Positions 44,359 to 54,033 of a DNA stretch of 61,820 nucleotides are shown here, piece by piece. How positions within the stretch are numbered: the first letter of the stretch is position 1; the number at the start of each line of letters is the position of its first letter. A program made the position numbers and the translations under genes. The notes beneath the pieces were generated by a model, which worked only from the letters and a program-made list of their open reading frames with translations, did not search any database and was not told the DNA's origin. The DNA lies in assembly GCA_019240125.1 (NCBI GenBank), contig JAFAYW010000192.1, positions 1 through 61,820 on the forward strand, written 5' to 3'. This DNA comes from Alphaproteobacteria bacterium (lineage in GTDB: Bacteria > Pseudomonadota > Alphaproteobacteria > ATCC43930 > CGMCC-115725).

Positions 44359-45150
44359 ATGCAGAGCTATGAGACGGTTCAGGTCGAAGACCAGGGCGAC
44401 GGCCTCGTTTTAGCGACGCTGAACCGGCCTGATGTCGCCAATGCGATGAACACACAGATGGGGCGCGACCTGCTGGCGCTGTTCGACAGCATCAACGCCG
44501 ACCCGCTCGCCTATCGCTGCGTCGTGATGACCGGTGCCGGGGACAAGGCGTTCTGCGCCGGTGGCGACCTCAAGGAACGCCAGGGCATGACCGACGAGAC
44601 CTGGCAGGCCCAGCACCTGCTGTTCGAGCGCATGATCCGCGCCTTTATCGGCTGTCCTGTGCCGGTGATCGGCGCGATCAATGGCGCGGCCTATGCCGGC
44701 GGACTCGAACTCGCGCTGTGCTGCGATTTTCTGTACGCCAGCGAAACCGCGCGCTTCGCCCTGACCGAGGTGACGCTCGGCATAATGCCGGGCGCTGGCG
44801 GCACGCAGAACCTGCCGCGCGCGATCGGCGAGCGCCGCGCCAAGGAAATCATTCTGACCGGTCGCCCCTTCTCGGCAAAAGAAGCGTTCGAGTGGGGCAT
44901 GCTGAACCGGCTGCTTCCGCCCGATCAGCTGCGCGCGGCGGCACTGGAAACCGCCCGCCGCATCGCCGACAACGCCCCCATTTCGGTGCGCCAGGCCAAG
45001 CACTCGATCCATTACGGCTTGCAGATGGATCTGGCGAGCGGCCTGATGTTCGAGATTGAAGCCTATAACCGCATGGTCCCAACCGACGACCGCCGCGAGG
45101 GAATCGCCAGCTTTAACGAGAAGCGCAAACCCGTCTTCAAGGGGCGCTAG
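44359..45150 (+). CDS. Enoyl-CoA hydratase/isomerase family protein
   Basis: 263 residues of the crotonase fold. The oxyanion-hole motif is FCAGGDLKER (about residue 65), the second is INGAAYAGGLELALCCDF (about 106-123), and both Glu positions used for water addition in true hydratases appear to be present (GGLELA and TEVTLGIMPGAGGTQ). It therefore probably hydrates a 2-enoyl-CoA. The ribosome-binding site is weak (GGGG). It is followed after 38 nt by the MmgE/PrpD gene, with which it is likely cotranscribed in acyl-CoA or methylcitrate-like catabolism. Confidence 0.93.
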   Translation: MQSYETVQVEDQGDGLVLATLNRPDVANAMNTQMGRDLLALFDSINADPLAYRCVVMTGAGDKAFCAGGDLKERQGMTDETWQAQHLLFERMIRAFIGCPVPVIGAINGAAYAGGLELALCCDFLYASETARFALTEVTLGIMPGAGGTQNLPRAIGERRAKEIILTGRPFSAKEAFEWGMLNRLLPPDQLRAAALETARRIADNAPISVRQAKHSIHYGLQMDLASGLMFEIEAYNRMVPTDDRREGIASFNEKRKPVFKGR

Positions 45151-45188
45151 CAGGGGCGAGCGGCACGCGAGATTTTGAGGAGGACGCG

Positions 45189-46556
45189 ATGGACGGAGCG
45201 ACGATCAACGCCGAGGCGGGGCTGACCCGGACATTGGCCGAGCAGGCAAGCGCTTTCCGCTACGAGGCGCTGCCGGCGGACGTGCGCGAAGTGGCGCGGC
45301 AATGCATCCTTGATTATTTCGGCGTCGGGCTCGCCGGTGCCGACGACGAACTGGTGCGGCTCCTGCTCGCCGAGATGGTCGAGGCGGGCGGCGCGACGCA
45401 GGCGGCGGTGATCGGCTATGCTGACCGGTTGCCGATCCTGTCGGCGGCGCTGGTCAATGGCGCCGCGGCCCACGCGCTCGATTACGACGACGTCAACCTG
45501 GCGATGCCGGGGCATCCGACGGTCGCGATTCTGCCGGCCTTGTTGGCGCTCGCCGAAGCGAAGCAGAGCTCCGGCCGCGAGGTTCTGACCGCGTTCGTCG
45601 CCGGGTACGAGACGCAGTGCCGGATCGGTATGACGATGCGGCCCGGCCATTATGCGCGCGGGTTTCATGCGACAGGCACGGTCGGCACGTTTGGCGCGGC
45701 GGTGGCCTGCGCCCGGCTGCTCGGGCTTGATGCCGAGGCGACGGCGCGCGCCATGGGAATTGCCGGCACCCAGGCGGCGGGACTGAAATCGCAGTTCGGC
45801 ACGATGTGCAAGCCGTTCCACGCCGGCAAGGCGGCGCAATCCGGCCTGCTGGCGGCGCGTCTGGCGGCACGCGGCTTTTCCAGCCGCACCGACCTCGTCG
45901 AATGTGATCAGGGATTTGCCCGCACCCACAGCCCGGATTTTGCCGCCGAGACGGCGCTCGCCAAGCCGCCGGGTGGCCATTTCATCCTGGCCAATCTCTT
46001 CAAGTACCACGCCGCCTGCTACATGACGCACGCCGCGATCGAATGCGCTCACGAAGTGCGCAAGCGATATCATCCCCCGCTCAATGAGATCGCCGCGATC
46101 AAGGTGACGGCGCATCGCGGCTCCGACCGCATCTGCAACATCCCGGCGCCGACCGACGGGTTGCAGTCGAAATTCAGCCTGCGCCAGACCGTGGCGATGG
46201 CGCTGACCGGCGTCGATACGGCGAGTCTCGGCGCCTACAGCGTCGCCAATGCGAGCGACAAGCGGCTGATGGCACTGCGCGATCAGGTGGAGTTCGATTT
46301 CCGCGATCAGTATCCGGAAGCAGGGGCCGAGATGTCCGTCATGATGCTCGACGGCACGGTTTTGCGGGCGGAATGGGATGCCGGCAAACCGAGCACCGAT
46401 ATCGCCGATCAGGGCCGCCGCCTCACCGCCAAGTTCGACGCTCTCGCGGAGCCGGTTATCGGCCACGCCCGGAGCACCGGGTTGCGGGCGATGATTACGG
46501 ATCTCGACAACGCGACCGATGTCGGTGCCCTCTGCCAGGTTGCAGCGGCGCGATAG
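45189..46556 (+). CDS. MmgE/PrpD family protein
   Basis: 455 residues. The family includes 2-methylcitrate dehydratase (PrpD) and aconitate-type dehydratases. HALDYDDVNLAMPGHPT (about residues 96-112) and GTVGTFGAAVACARLLGLD (about 161-179) are signature segments, and the C-terminal half has the expected HRGSDRICNIPAP region. GAGGAGGACG precedes the ATG. True PrpD would sit with prpB and prpC; these are absent, so the substrate is open. It is paired with the enoyl-CoA hydratase gene. Confidence 0.92.
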   Translation: MDGATINAEAGLTRTLAEQASAFRYEALPADVREVARQCILDYFGVGLAGADDELVRLLLAEMVEAGGATQAAVIGYADRLPILSAALVNGAAAHALDYDDVNLAMPGHPTVAILPALLALAEAKQSSGREVLTAFVAGYETQCRIGMTMRPGHYARGFHATGTVGTFGAAVACARLLGLDAEATARAMGIAGTQAAGLKSQFGTMCKPFHAGKAAQSGLLAARLAARGFSSRTDLVECDQGFARTHSPDFAAETALAKPPGGHFILANLFKYHAACYMTHAAIECAHEVRKRYHPPLNEIAAIKVTAHRGSDRICNIPAPTDGLQSKFSLRQTVAMALTGVDTASLGAYSVANASDKRLMALRDQVEFDFRDQYPEAGAEMSVMMLDGTVLRAEWDAGKPSTDIADQGRRLTAKFDALAEPVIGHARSTGLRAMITDLDNATDVGALCQVAAAR

Positions 46557-46607
46557 GCTGAACCGCGCGAGGTGATGGCTGCGGCCCGCATATACCTGCC
46601 CCGAAAG

Positions 46608-46636
46608 AAATGCCGGGGAGATGCGCCCCGGCATTT
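46608..46636. terminator. Bidirectional terminator between PrpD-like and MFS genes
   Basis: AAATGCCGGGG (46608-46618) and CCCCGGCATTT (46626-46636) form a perfect 11-bp stem with a 7-nt loop between two convergent genes. The minus-strand side runs into TTTCTTTC, giving some U-richness. Confidence 0.65.
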
Positions 46637-46660
46637 ATCGCGCCGAATGCGTACGGAAGC

Positions 46661-47971
46661 TCAGGCCGGGGCGACTTCGATCACTTCCACATCGGCGGTC
46701 ATGACCTTGCCCTTGGTTTCTGGCCCAAGGAAGACGGCGATGATGTACAGGATCGTCATACTGACCGTCGCGAACAACATCGGCCGAGCGAAGCCCATGC
46801 CTTGGTTTACCGCGAAATAGGTCAGCGTCGGCGCGACAGCGGCGCCCCACACCGCGCCCTGGTGATAGACAAACCCCGCCGCGGTGGCGCGCACTTCGGT
46901 CGGGAAGCGTTCCGACAACCAGCCGGGGTTAAGGGCGTCCTTGCCGCTGAAGAAGCAGGTGAACAACAGGAAACACCAGAAGAACATGGTGTGGTCGATC
47001 TGAGTCAGATAAAGCGGTATCAGAAACAGCGCGATGGCCATCGGGATCATCAACGCCCAACGGCGTCCGACGCGTTCCGACACGGCGCCCCAGAACGCGC
47101 AGGCAGCGAATGTGACGATATTGGCCCAGAAGACCGGCTTCGCCACCTCAGCCGGAGTCCAGCCGAGTTCCTTCTGCAGATAGGTCCCGAGCATGGCCCA
47201 GACTGCGTAGTACACGCAGAAATTCGTGGCCATCCACAGGCAGCCGGTCAGCGTGTTGTAAAGATATTTGCGTTTGAAGATGGCGAAGAGCGGCAGCGTT
47301 ACCTGGCGCTGGGTGGCGCGCTGGATCTGCTTATTTTCCGTCCAGACCTCAGGCTCCTTCACATACATACGGATCCAGACGCAGGCTAACGCCGGCAACA
47401 CGCCGAGGATCAGCATGCCGCGCCAGCCATAGCCCTTGTGCCAGGCCTCGAGCGGCGCATAGAGGAAGCCGTAGGCAAGGCCGGACAAGGCAAAGCCGAG
47501 CCCCCATGACCCCTGCAAGACACCCGACATCAGCCCGCGCGACCGGGCCGGCCATGATTCCATCGCCAGCGCCGCGCCGGCGGGCCACTCCGCGCCCATG
47601 CCGATGCCGAGCAGCGCCCGCGTGATAAACAGAAATGTGAAGCTGGGCGAGAGCCCCGCCAGCAGGTTACACACCGAATACCACAGGATTGAAATCATCA
47701 GCGGCGCGCGGCGTCCCAGCCGATCGGCCAGCCAGCCAGAGGCCGTCGCCCCGCCGAGCCGCATCACCAGTGTAACCGAGAAGACCGCGGTCACTTCGAT
47801 GATCGGGACGCCGAACTCCTGCGCGATCGGCGCCATGATGAGTAGAAAGACGGTGAAGTCGAACGCGTCGAGCGTCCATCCCAACCAGGCCGCAACGTAA
47901 GCATACCACTGATCTTTGGTCGGTTCTTTCCACCACGGCACATCCGCCGCGGGCACAGCGTATCCCGGCAT
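46661..47971 (-). CDS. MFS transporter, aromatic-acid/sialate-like H+ symporter
   Basis: 436 residues, about 12 membrane segments. LGWTLDAFDFTVFLLIM in TM1 and ATASGWLADRLGRRAPLM between TM2 and TM3 are the marks of the H+-coupled sialate, shikimate and aromatic-acid branch. PEVWTENKQ after TM6 is also typical. I chose the ATG at 47971 with GAGG 9 nt upstream; a TTG 5 codons earlier is possible. It is convergent with the PrpD-like gene and divergent from the hydrolase at 48199. Confidence 0.88.
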   Translation of the reverse strand: MPGYAVPAADVPWWKEPTKDQWYAYVAAWLGWTLDAFDFTVFLLIMAPIAQEFGVPIIEVTAVFSVTLVMRLGGATASGWLADRLGRRAPLMISILWYSVCNLLAGLSPSFTFLFITRALLGIGMGAEWPAGAALAMESWPARSRGLMSGVLQGSWGLGFALSGLAYGFLYAPLEAWHKGYGWRGMLILGVLPALACVWIRMYVKEPEVWTENKQIQRATQRQVTLPLFAIFKRKYLYNTLTGCLWMATNFCVYYAVWAMLGTYLQKELGWTPAEVAKPVFWANIVTFAACAFWGAVSERVGRRWALMIPMAIALFLIPLYLTQIDHTMFFWCFLLFTCFFSGKDALNPGWLSERFPTEVRATAAGFVYHQGAVWGAAVAPTLTYFAVNQGMGFARPMLFATVSMTILYIIAVFLGPETKGKVMTADVEVIEVAPA

Positions 47972-48198
47972 TTCCCTGTTCCTCAAATTTCATGCTTCGG
48001 TTAACCGCGAAGCTTTCAAACGCAATGTTGCCTCTATCCAACGCGAATCCGCAAAGGAATTCGTGGCGTCGAGGTTCAGCCGGCGGCGGGCCCGCCTCGC
48101 CTTTGTCGAAGCCGCCGCCGGACCACAAGTATCCCGAAACGCTTCCCCGCACGGCATGACGGCGGCATGATGCCGCCCCCGACCCGGAGGACTTCTTT

Positions 48199-49308
48199 AT
48201 GGCCGATTACCCATTGCCGACCGCCGATCTGCAAAGCCTTGGCTTTGCCCAGACGCCGCTGGAGCATCTCGACCGGCTGATCCGCGAGCATATCGAGGAG
48301 GGCCGCTATCCCGGGGCGCAGATCGCGTTGGCGCGGCACGGCAAACTGGCGCTGTTCCGCAGCTATGGCGACGCGCGCACCGAGGGCAGCCGCCAGCCGG
48401 CGAAGGACGACACGCTGTTCCTGCTGTTCAGCCAGACCAAGGTGCTGACCAGCACGACGATCTGGACGCTGGTCGAGGAAGGCCGCCTCTCCTTTATGGA
48501 CAAGGTCACCGACCACCTGCCGGAATTCGGCCGCCGCGGCAAAGCCGACATCACGCTGCAGCAGGTCATGACCCATCAGGGCGGCTACCCGTCGGGTGAC
48601 GTGACGCAGGCCACCTGGGCCGATCACACCAGGATGCGCAGCGAGGTCTGCGATTTCTCGCTCGACTGGACGCCCGGGACGAAACTGCAATACCACCCGC
48701 GCGCCGCGCATCTGACGCAGGCCATGGTGATCGAGGCGGTGACCGGGCGGGACTATCGCGAGGTGATCCGCGAGAAGGTGCTGGCGCCGCTGGGGCTCGA
48801 TAACGACATCTTCGTCGGTGTGCCAGCGGATCAGCAGCATCGCTGCGCCGACACCTATGGGCCGGAAGCGCGCGACAACTCGGCTGAGTTCCGCGCGGCT
48901 GGCCTGCCGCATGGCGGCGGGTATGCGACGGCGCGCGGCATGGCCGCTTTTTATCAGATGCTGCTGGGCAAAGGCCGGCTCGGCGATGTGCGGATCGTCT
49001 CGCCGCGCATGATAGCCTATGTCACGCGCAGCCATACCGGCGAATTGCCGGACGCGGCGATGGGCGGCATCCCGATGCATCGGGGTCTCGGGCCGCATGT
49101 CCGCGGCGAAAGCGACCGCATCCGCGGCCTCGGCACGATCGGCGCGCCGCAGACCTTCGGCCATGGCGGTGCCGGCACCTCCTATTCCTGGGCCGACCCG
49201 ACCAGCGGCGTCTCTTTTACCTACATCGCCAATTACGTGTCGCCCGACCCCTGGCACTCCGCCCGCCTCGACCGCGTCGCCAACCTGGCGCACGCCGCGA
49301 TCGACTAA
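48199..49308 (+). CDS. Serine hydrolase of the beta-lactamase (class C/esterase) family
   Basis: 369 residues with no signal peptide. The catalytic SxxK is SQTK in FSQTKVLTS (about residues 76-79). The Tyr motif, usually YxN, is YHP in QYHPRAAHL, and the usual KTG is HGG in FGHGGAGTSYSW. This pattern is that of the esterase/EstB-like branch and not of a drug-hydrolysing beta-lactamase. GGAGG lies about 9 nt before the ATG. The amidase gene follows 202 nt later on the same strand. No substrate can be named. Confidence 0.88.
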   Translation: MADYPLPTADLQSLGFAQTPLEHLDRLIREHIEEGRYPGAQIALARHGKLALFRSYGDARTEGSRQPAKDDTLFLLFSQTKVLTSTTIWTLVEEGRLSFMDKVTDHLPEFGRRGKADITLQQVMTHQGGYPSGDVTQATWADHTRMRSEVCDFSLDWTPGTKLQYHPRAAHLTQAMVIEAVTGRDYREVIREKVLAPLGLDNDIFVGVPADQQHRCADTYGPEARDNSAEFRAAGLPHGGGYATARGMAAFYQMLLGKGRLGDVRIVSPRMIAYVTRSHTGELPDAAMGGIPMHRGLGPHVRGESDRIRGLGTIGAPQTFGHGGAGTSYSWADPTSGVSFTYIANYVSPDPWHSARLDRVANLAHAAID

Positions 49309-49510
49309 GCGGCGGGAGTCAGGGGCATCGCGGCCCCTGCCCCAACCTTCCGCCGTCAGCGGAGGCGGGGACGAATTGCCGGGTTGGGGCCGGGTTGTCC
49401 CGGATCGGCGCGGTCGGGCGGCGCTGGGGTGGGGTGCGCAAAGCTGGCTTGGAGGGCGCAAGCCGGGTGCGCTAGCCTGCGGGCTTTCCGGGTAGGGGTT
49501 GGGAAAGCGT

Positions 49511-51817
49511 ATGACCGCACAGCCGTTTCGCGTCGAGGAAGCGACGATCGAGCAATTGCACCAGGCGATCCGCGCCGGGCGGACGACCGTCGTCGAGGTG
49601 GTGCAGCAATATCTCGACCGGGCGCGCGCCTATAATGGCGTCAGCAGTCTGCTCGTCACCGAAGACGGCGCCACCGTGCCGGCGGTGACGGGAACGGTGC
49701 GGGCCGGCGCGCCGCTGCAGTTTCCGGGCGAGACGGTGGCGGCGTCGACGATCTTTCCCGATCTCGACAAATACCAGGGCAAGCCACTCGAATTCGGTCG
49801 CATGGAGGCGACCGCGTCGGACCCGTCGGTACCGCAGCAATACGGCATGATCGTCGGCAAGCCGGATGCCGGCCATCTCAACGCGCTCGGCACCTTGAAC
49901 ATCCGCGGCGAGCGCTCGGTCACCTGCAAGGGCGAGTTCGACCGGCACCCCTCGCTCGGCGCCTTGCCGCCCGGTGCGCCACCGGTCTGCGAGCATTTCC
50001 GCCGACTGCCCGATGCGCTGGAACGCGCCGCCGAACTCGATGGGCAATACGGCAACAACCCGCCGCTCGATGAGATGCCGATGTACGGCGTCGTCTTCTC
50101 GTTCAAGGACCCGTTCGACACCAAGGACATGCGCACCACCGGCGGCGGCGATGCGGCCTATGACATCGATGTGCCGGCGCGCGACCACCTATTGGTCGAG
50201 AATTTGCGCAACAAGGGCGCGATCATCTTCGCCAAGGCGATCTGCACCGAATATAACGGCCGCGCCGGCAACCCGGGCGGTGCGCACGAGCCCGACAAGA
50301 TATTACCGTCGACGCTCGGCTATCAGCGCAGCAGCTGGGGCGGCAACCCGTCGAATGTGTATGACACGACACGTGCCGCCTCGCTCGGTTCGTCCTCGGG
50401 GTCGGGGGTGTCGGTCGGCGCCAATCTATGCATGGCGAGCCTCGGTGAGGAGACGCGCGCCTCGACCCGCGGCCCGGCCAACCACAATTCCTGCGCGCTG
50501 ATATTGCCGCACAAGGCGGCGATCGGGTTTATCGGCGGCGCGATCGGCGCCGATATCTTCTGCGACCGCACGGGTATCCTGGCGCGCAATATCGGGGATT
50601 GCGCCAAGATTTTGGATGCGCTGAAGAACCCGGATGGCGGCACCTACGACCCGCGCGACGTCTTCACCACCGTGCCGCGCGCCTCGATCTTGCCCTCCTA
50701 TGCTGAGCACGCCTTTGCCTCCGGGGCCAAGGGGGCGTTGAAGGGGATGCGGATCGGAGTGATCCGCGAGTCGATGCTGATGCGGCCGGGCGAGAAGGCG
50801 GTCGAGCCGATCTGCACCGCCGTCGCGGCCGAGATCAAATCGATGCTGGGCGGCCATCTCGGTGCAACCCTGGTGGAAAGCGGCCATGCGCTTTGGGAGC
50901 GCGACCGCGATCTCGAACAGATGAGCCCCGATTTCAATGCCGGGCTGGCGCGGCTGGTCCCGCTGTTCATGCCCGATATCCTGTTCCGGCTCGGGGCCGA
51001 CGGCACGCCGCTGTTCAAGGAATTTGCCGCCGCGATCACCCCGACCGAGTTCGCGCCGGGCAAGGTGTTCGGGTCCGGCACGATGGCGCCGATCGACTAC
51101 ATGGTCGAATTGTCGGAGGGCCGCATCGCGCCGCCGGCCAATCTCGACATCGCGATCGTGCAGCAGCAGGAGCTGGCCAACACCTTCCGCTATCAGATAC
51201 CGCAATACCTGACTCGCCGGGCGGCGGATTGGGCGGCGCACGGCTTTACCGAAACACTGACCGATTTCGCCGGTCTGAACCGGCGCTCAAAATTCTGGGG
51301 CGATGACGGGCGCGCCGGGTTCGACAATTGGGCCGATATCACCGACCCGCGCAACAGGCTCGGTGGCCGCCAGGGGCTCGACGAGCGCGTCATGCTGCGC
51401 GAGCTGCTGCGGCGGCTCGACATGCTGGTGATGCTGGAGAACAAGCTCGACGCGCTGGTGCGCCTGCATACGCCATTGCCACCGGGCAAGATCGGCGGCG
51501 CGCACGATCCTCTGGCGGGCGGCAGCAATATCCGCACCGAATCGATGTACGGCCCCAATGCCGGGCTGACCGAGGTGCTGATCCCAGCCGGCTATGTCAC
51601 TGAGGCCTGGGACCCGGTGTTCAAGCTGTCAGCGGACGGCAAGCGCTATGTGCCCGCGCCGGCTGAGACGCCAACCAGGCTGGCCGCGCCGGGCCTGCCG
51701 TTCTCGCTGGTGTTCCGCGCCGAGCCTGGCCGGGAAGACGTCATCCTGCGCATCGCCTCGGCCTATGAGGCCGCCTCTAAGCGCCGCGTCCCGCCGCCGC
51801 AATTCGGGCCGCTGTAG
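49511..51817 (+). CDS. Amidase-signature family protein, unusually long (768 aa)
   Basis: The amidase-signature triad Ser-cisSer-Lys is visible: FSFKDPFDTKDMRTTGGGDA gives the Lys (about residue 200), and SLGSSSGSGVSVGANL with GEETRASTRGPA gives the two Ser (about 300-325). Family members are usually 450-520 residues. Here about 140 extra residues sit between the first helices (YLDRARAYNG, about 35-45) and the catalytic Lys, and the C-terminal part is also long. Cytoplasmic by lack of a signal. The chosen ATG at 49511 lacks a strong site; a GTG four codons earlier also lacks one. It converges with the SCO1 gene only 8 nt away. Confidence 0.85.
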   Translation: MTAQPFRVEEATIEQLHQAIRAGRTTVVEVVQQYLDRARAYNGVSSLLVTEDGATVPAVTGTVRAGAPLQFPGETVAASTIFPDLDKYQGKPLEFGRMEATASDPSVPQQYGMIVGKPDAGHLNALGTLNIRGERSVTCKGEFDRHPSLGALPPGAPPVCEHFRRLPDALERAAELDGQYGNNPPLDEMPMYGVVFSFKDPFDTKDMRTTGGGDAAYDIDVPARDHLLVENLRNKGAIIFAKAICTEYNGRAGNPGGAHEPDKILPSTLGYQRSSWGGNPSNVYDTTRAASLGSSSGSGVSVGANLCMASLGEETRASTRGPANHNSCALILPHKAAIGFIGGAIGADIFCDRTGILARNIGDCAKILDALKNPDGGTYDPRDVFTTVPRASILPSYAEHAFASGAKGALKGMRIGVIRESMLMRPGEKAVEPICTAVAAEIKSMLGGHLGATLVESGHALWERDRDLEQMSPDFNAGLARLVPLFMPDILFRLGADGTPLFKEFAAAITPTEFAPGKVFGSGTMAPIDYMVELSEGRIAPPANLDIAIVQQQELANTFRYQIPQYLTRRAADWAAHGFTETLTDFAGLNRRSKFWGDDGRAGFDNWADITDPRNRLGGRQGLDERVMLRELLRRLDMLVMLENKLDALVRLHTPLPPGKIGGAHDPLAGGSNIRTESMYGPNAGLTEVLIPAGYVTEAWDPVFKLSADGKRYVPAPAETPTRLAAPGLPFSLVFRAEPGREDVILRIASAYEAASKRRVPPPQFGPL

Positions 51818-51825
51818 GCGGCTTG

Positions 51826-52446
51826 CTACGACAGCAGCTTCTCCAACCGTTCGGCCATCGCGTCACCGGTGGTGTCGGGAGTGAAGGTGGCGGTGAAGCG
51901 GCCTTGCGGGTCCATGATGTAGATGACGGCGCTGTGATCCATGTCATAGCCGCCGTCCGGCGTCGGGTGCTTGGCGTAATAGACCCGGTAGGCGGCGGCG
52001 GCCTGCTTGACCTCGTCGGCGGTGCCGGTCAGCGCGGTGATCGGCGCGTCAAAGCTGGCGATGTAGGATTTGAGCACCGCCGGCGTGTCGCGCTCGGGAT
52101 CGACCGTGATGAGCACGACGCCAACCTGATCGCGCTGCTTGCCGAGCTTGTCAAAGGCCAGCGAGATCTCATTGAGCGCCGTGGGGCACGCATCGGGGCA
52201 ATGCGTGTAGCCGAAAAACACAAGGTGCCACTTCCCGTTCAGATTGGCCTCGGTGAACGGCTTGCCATCCTGGTCGACAAGGTGAAACGGGCCGCCGATG
52301 GCGCTCGCGAGAGCGCTCCCGGCGACGCCCCTGGGGCCTTGCTGCACGGTCAGCGCAAAGATCGCGCCAGCCGCGAGGATCAGCATCACCACCGCCGCTA
52401 GCGGGAAAATCCACAGCTTGCGTTGCGGCTTCGTGGCCATCGGCAT
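51826..52446 (-). CDS. SCO1/SenC-type copper chaperone
   Basis: 206 residues with one N-terminal membrane anchor (LWIFPLAAVVMLILAAGAIF). The thioredoxin-like domain has the copper CxxxC in YTHCPDACPTAL (about residue 90) and the metal His in DMDHSAVIYIMD. It delivers copper to the CuA site of cytochrome oxidase in the periplasm. The start is ATG at 52446 or 52440. It lies 19 nt downstream of the PCuAC gene on the same strand, the usual pair, but no oxidase genes are in the window. Confidence 0.93.
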   Translation of the reverse strand: MPMATKPQRKLWIFPLAAVVMLILAAGAIFALTVQQGPRGVAGSALASAIGGPFHLVDQDGKPFTEANLNGKWHLVFFGYTHCPDACPTALNEISLAFDKLGKQRDQVGVVLITVDPERDTPAVLKSYIASFDAPITALTGTADEVKQAAAAYRVYYAKHPTPDGGYDMDHSAVIYIMDPQGRFTATFTPDTTGDAMAERLEKLLS

Positions 52447-52465
52447 GCCTGTCCCGATCCCGTTA

Positions 52466-52951
52466 TCAGTGTTGCGTGGGCGCGGGCATCGACGTGCCGC
52501 CGCCTGGATTCGCCCTCGATTCCATAGCACCGGGCTTTTCGATCGCGACAGTGACCTCGCGCGAGCCGGCCTTGGCGAATTGCAGCGTCATCGGAAAGCT
52601 TTGCCCAGGTTGCAGCGGCGCCTTCAACCCCATTAGCATGATGTGGATGCCGCCCGGCTTCAAACTCACGGTCTGGCCCGCTGGCAAGTCGACGCCGTCG
52701 AGCGGTCGCATCTTCATCACGCCGTTATCCATCGTCATCGTATGCAACTCTGCCTTCTGGGCGACCGAGGTCGCGATGCCCGTCAGCCGATCGCCGCTGG
52801 ACGACTGCAATGTCAGATAGGCCGCACCGATCTGCGCGCCGCCCGGCGTTCCGCGCGCCCAGGCGTTGCTAACCTCGACCGCTCCGTTTTGGGCAAGGGC
52901 GCTTGCCGACAACCACACGCAAGCCATCATCGCGAGCACGGTCTTCCGCAT
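52466..52951 (-). CDS. PCu(A)C-type periplasmic copper chaperone
   Basis: 161 residues with a signal peptide (hydrophobic core then ASALAQ). The copper motif H-M-(x)-M-(x)-H-x-M is present: ELHTMTMDNGVMKM (about 69-82) and GGIHIMLMG (about 102-110). It hands Cu(I) to the SCO/cytochrome oxidase system. GGGAG lies 8 nt before the ATG at 52951. It is the first gene of a two-gene operon with SCO1 and diverges from the N-formylglutamate amidohydrolase. Confidence 0.92.
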   Translation of the reverse strand: MRKTVLAMMACVWLSASALAQNGAVEVSNAWARGTPGGAQIGAAYLTLQSSSGDRLTGIATSVAQKAELHTMTMDNGVMKMRPLDGVDLPAGQTVSLKPGGIHIMLMGLKAPLQPGQSFPMTLQFAKAGSREVTVAIEKPGAMESRANPGGGTSMPAPTQH

Positions 52952-53088
52952 GGTCTTGCTCCCAAACAACCGAGATACCAGGGGAGACTATCAATTCGAC
53001 GCGAGCATGGCAGATGCGACTTGCGAGCGCGCCTCGTTGGCCAGCACGGCGGGGTGACACGCCTGCCGGCCTTTATTAAGCTAGGCGC

Positions 53089-53988
53089 ATGAGCGACGCG
53101 GCCGAGCGGCACACCGAGGAAGACGGGATACTCGATCTGCGATTGCCACCTACTCGCATCCTGCCGCTTGTCGTTGCCTCGCCGCATAGCGGCACCAACT
53201 ACCCCGCCGATTTAATCAATGCGTCGCGCCTTGATCCCCTGACCTTAAGACGGTCGGAGGACAGCTTTGTCGACGAGCTCTGCGCCGCCGCACCGGAGCT
53301 GGGAGCGCCATTGCTCGCGGCGCTGTTCCCCCGCGCCTATCTCGACGTCAATCGTGAGCCGTGGGAACTCGATCCGGCGATGTTCGCCGACAATCTGCCG
53401 GGCTTTGTCAACGTGCGATCGCCGCGGGTCCGCATGGGCCTTGGCACGATCGCGCGGGTGGTCGCCAGCGGCGAGGAGATTTACGCCCGCAAATTGCGCT
53501 TTGCCGAGGCGCGCCAGCGGGTCGAAACCCTCTACAATCCCTACCATGAGAAGCTGAGGCTGCTATTAGCCGAGACCGAGGCGATGTTCGGCGGTTATCT
53601 ATTGCTCGATTGCCACTCGATGCCCTCTGCGGCCGGAGCAATTGGCAGCCGCGAAGGCCCCGATATCGTGCTTGGCGATTGCCACGGTTCGGCCTGCGCC
53701 GCGTTTCTGGTCGAGACCAGCCGCGCGTTTCTCACCGCGCGCAACTATTCGGTCGTCTTGAACGCACCCTATGCCGGCGGCTTTACCACCGGACATTATG
53801 GAAATCCGCGGCTGTGCCGGCATGCGCTACAGATCGAGATCAACCGCGCGCTCTATATGGATGAGCGCCGCTATCGACGCCGCCCCGGCTTTGAGCGCCT
53901 CAGGCGGGATGTCGCGGCATTAATCACCCATCTCGGCGATGCAGTGCGAGAGTTTCTTCCCGGGACCCGCCCTCTGGCCGCCGAATAG
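53089..53988 (+). CDS. N-formylglutamate amidohydrolase family protein
   Basis: 299 residues. VVASPHSGTNYP (about 24-35) is the family's metal-binding start, and LLLDCHSMPS (about 170) is the second conserved motif. It hydrolyses N-formyl-L-glutamate to formate and glutamate in known members, the last step of one histidine route, but no other hut gene is nearby, so the substrate may differ. The ribosome-binding site is short (AGG). It converges with the candidate small RNA at 54034-54122. Confidence 0.88.
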   Translation: MSDAAERHTEEDGILDLRLPPTRILPLVVASPHSGTNYPADLINASRLDPLTLRRSEDSFVDELCAAAPELGAPLLAALFPRAYLDVNREPWELDPAMFADNLPGFVNVRSPRVRMGLGTIARVVASGEEIYARKLRFAEARQRVETLYNPYHEKLRLLLAETEAMFGGYLLLDCHSMPSAAGAIGSREGPDIVLGDCHGSACAAFLVETSRAFLTARNYSVVLNAPYAGGFTTGHYGNPRLCRHALQIEINRALYMDERRYRRRPGFERLRRDVAALITHLGDAVREFLPGTRPLAAE

Positions 53989-54033
53989 ATCGACCCCACA
54001 TCTATGCGTTGTAACTGACGGCTACCCTCGGGC

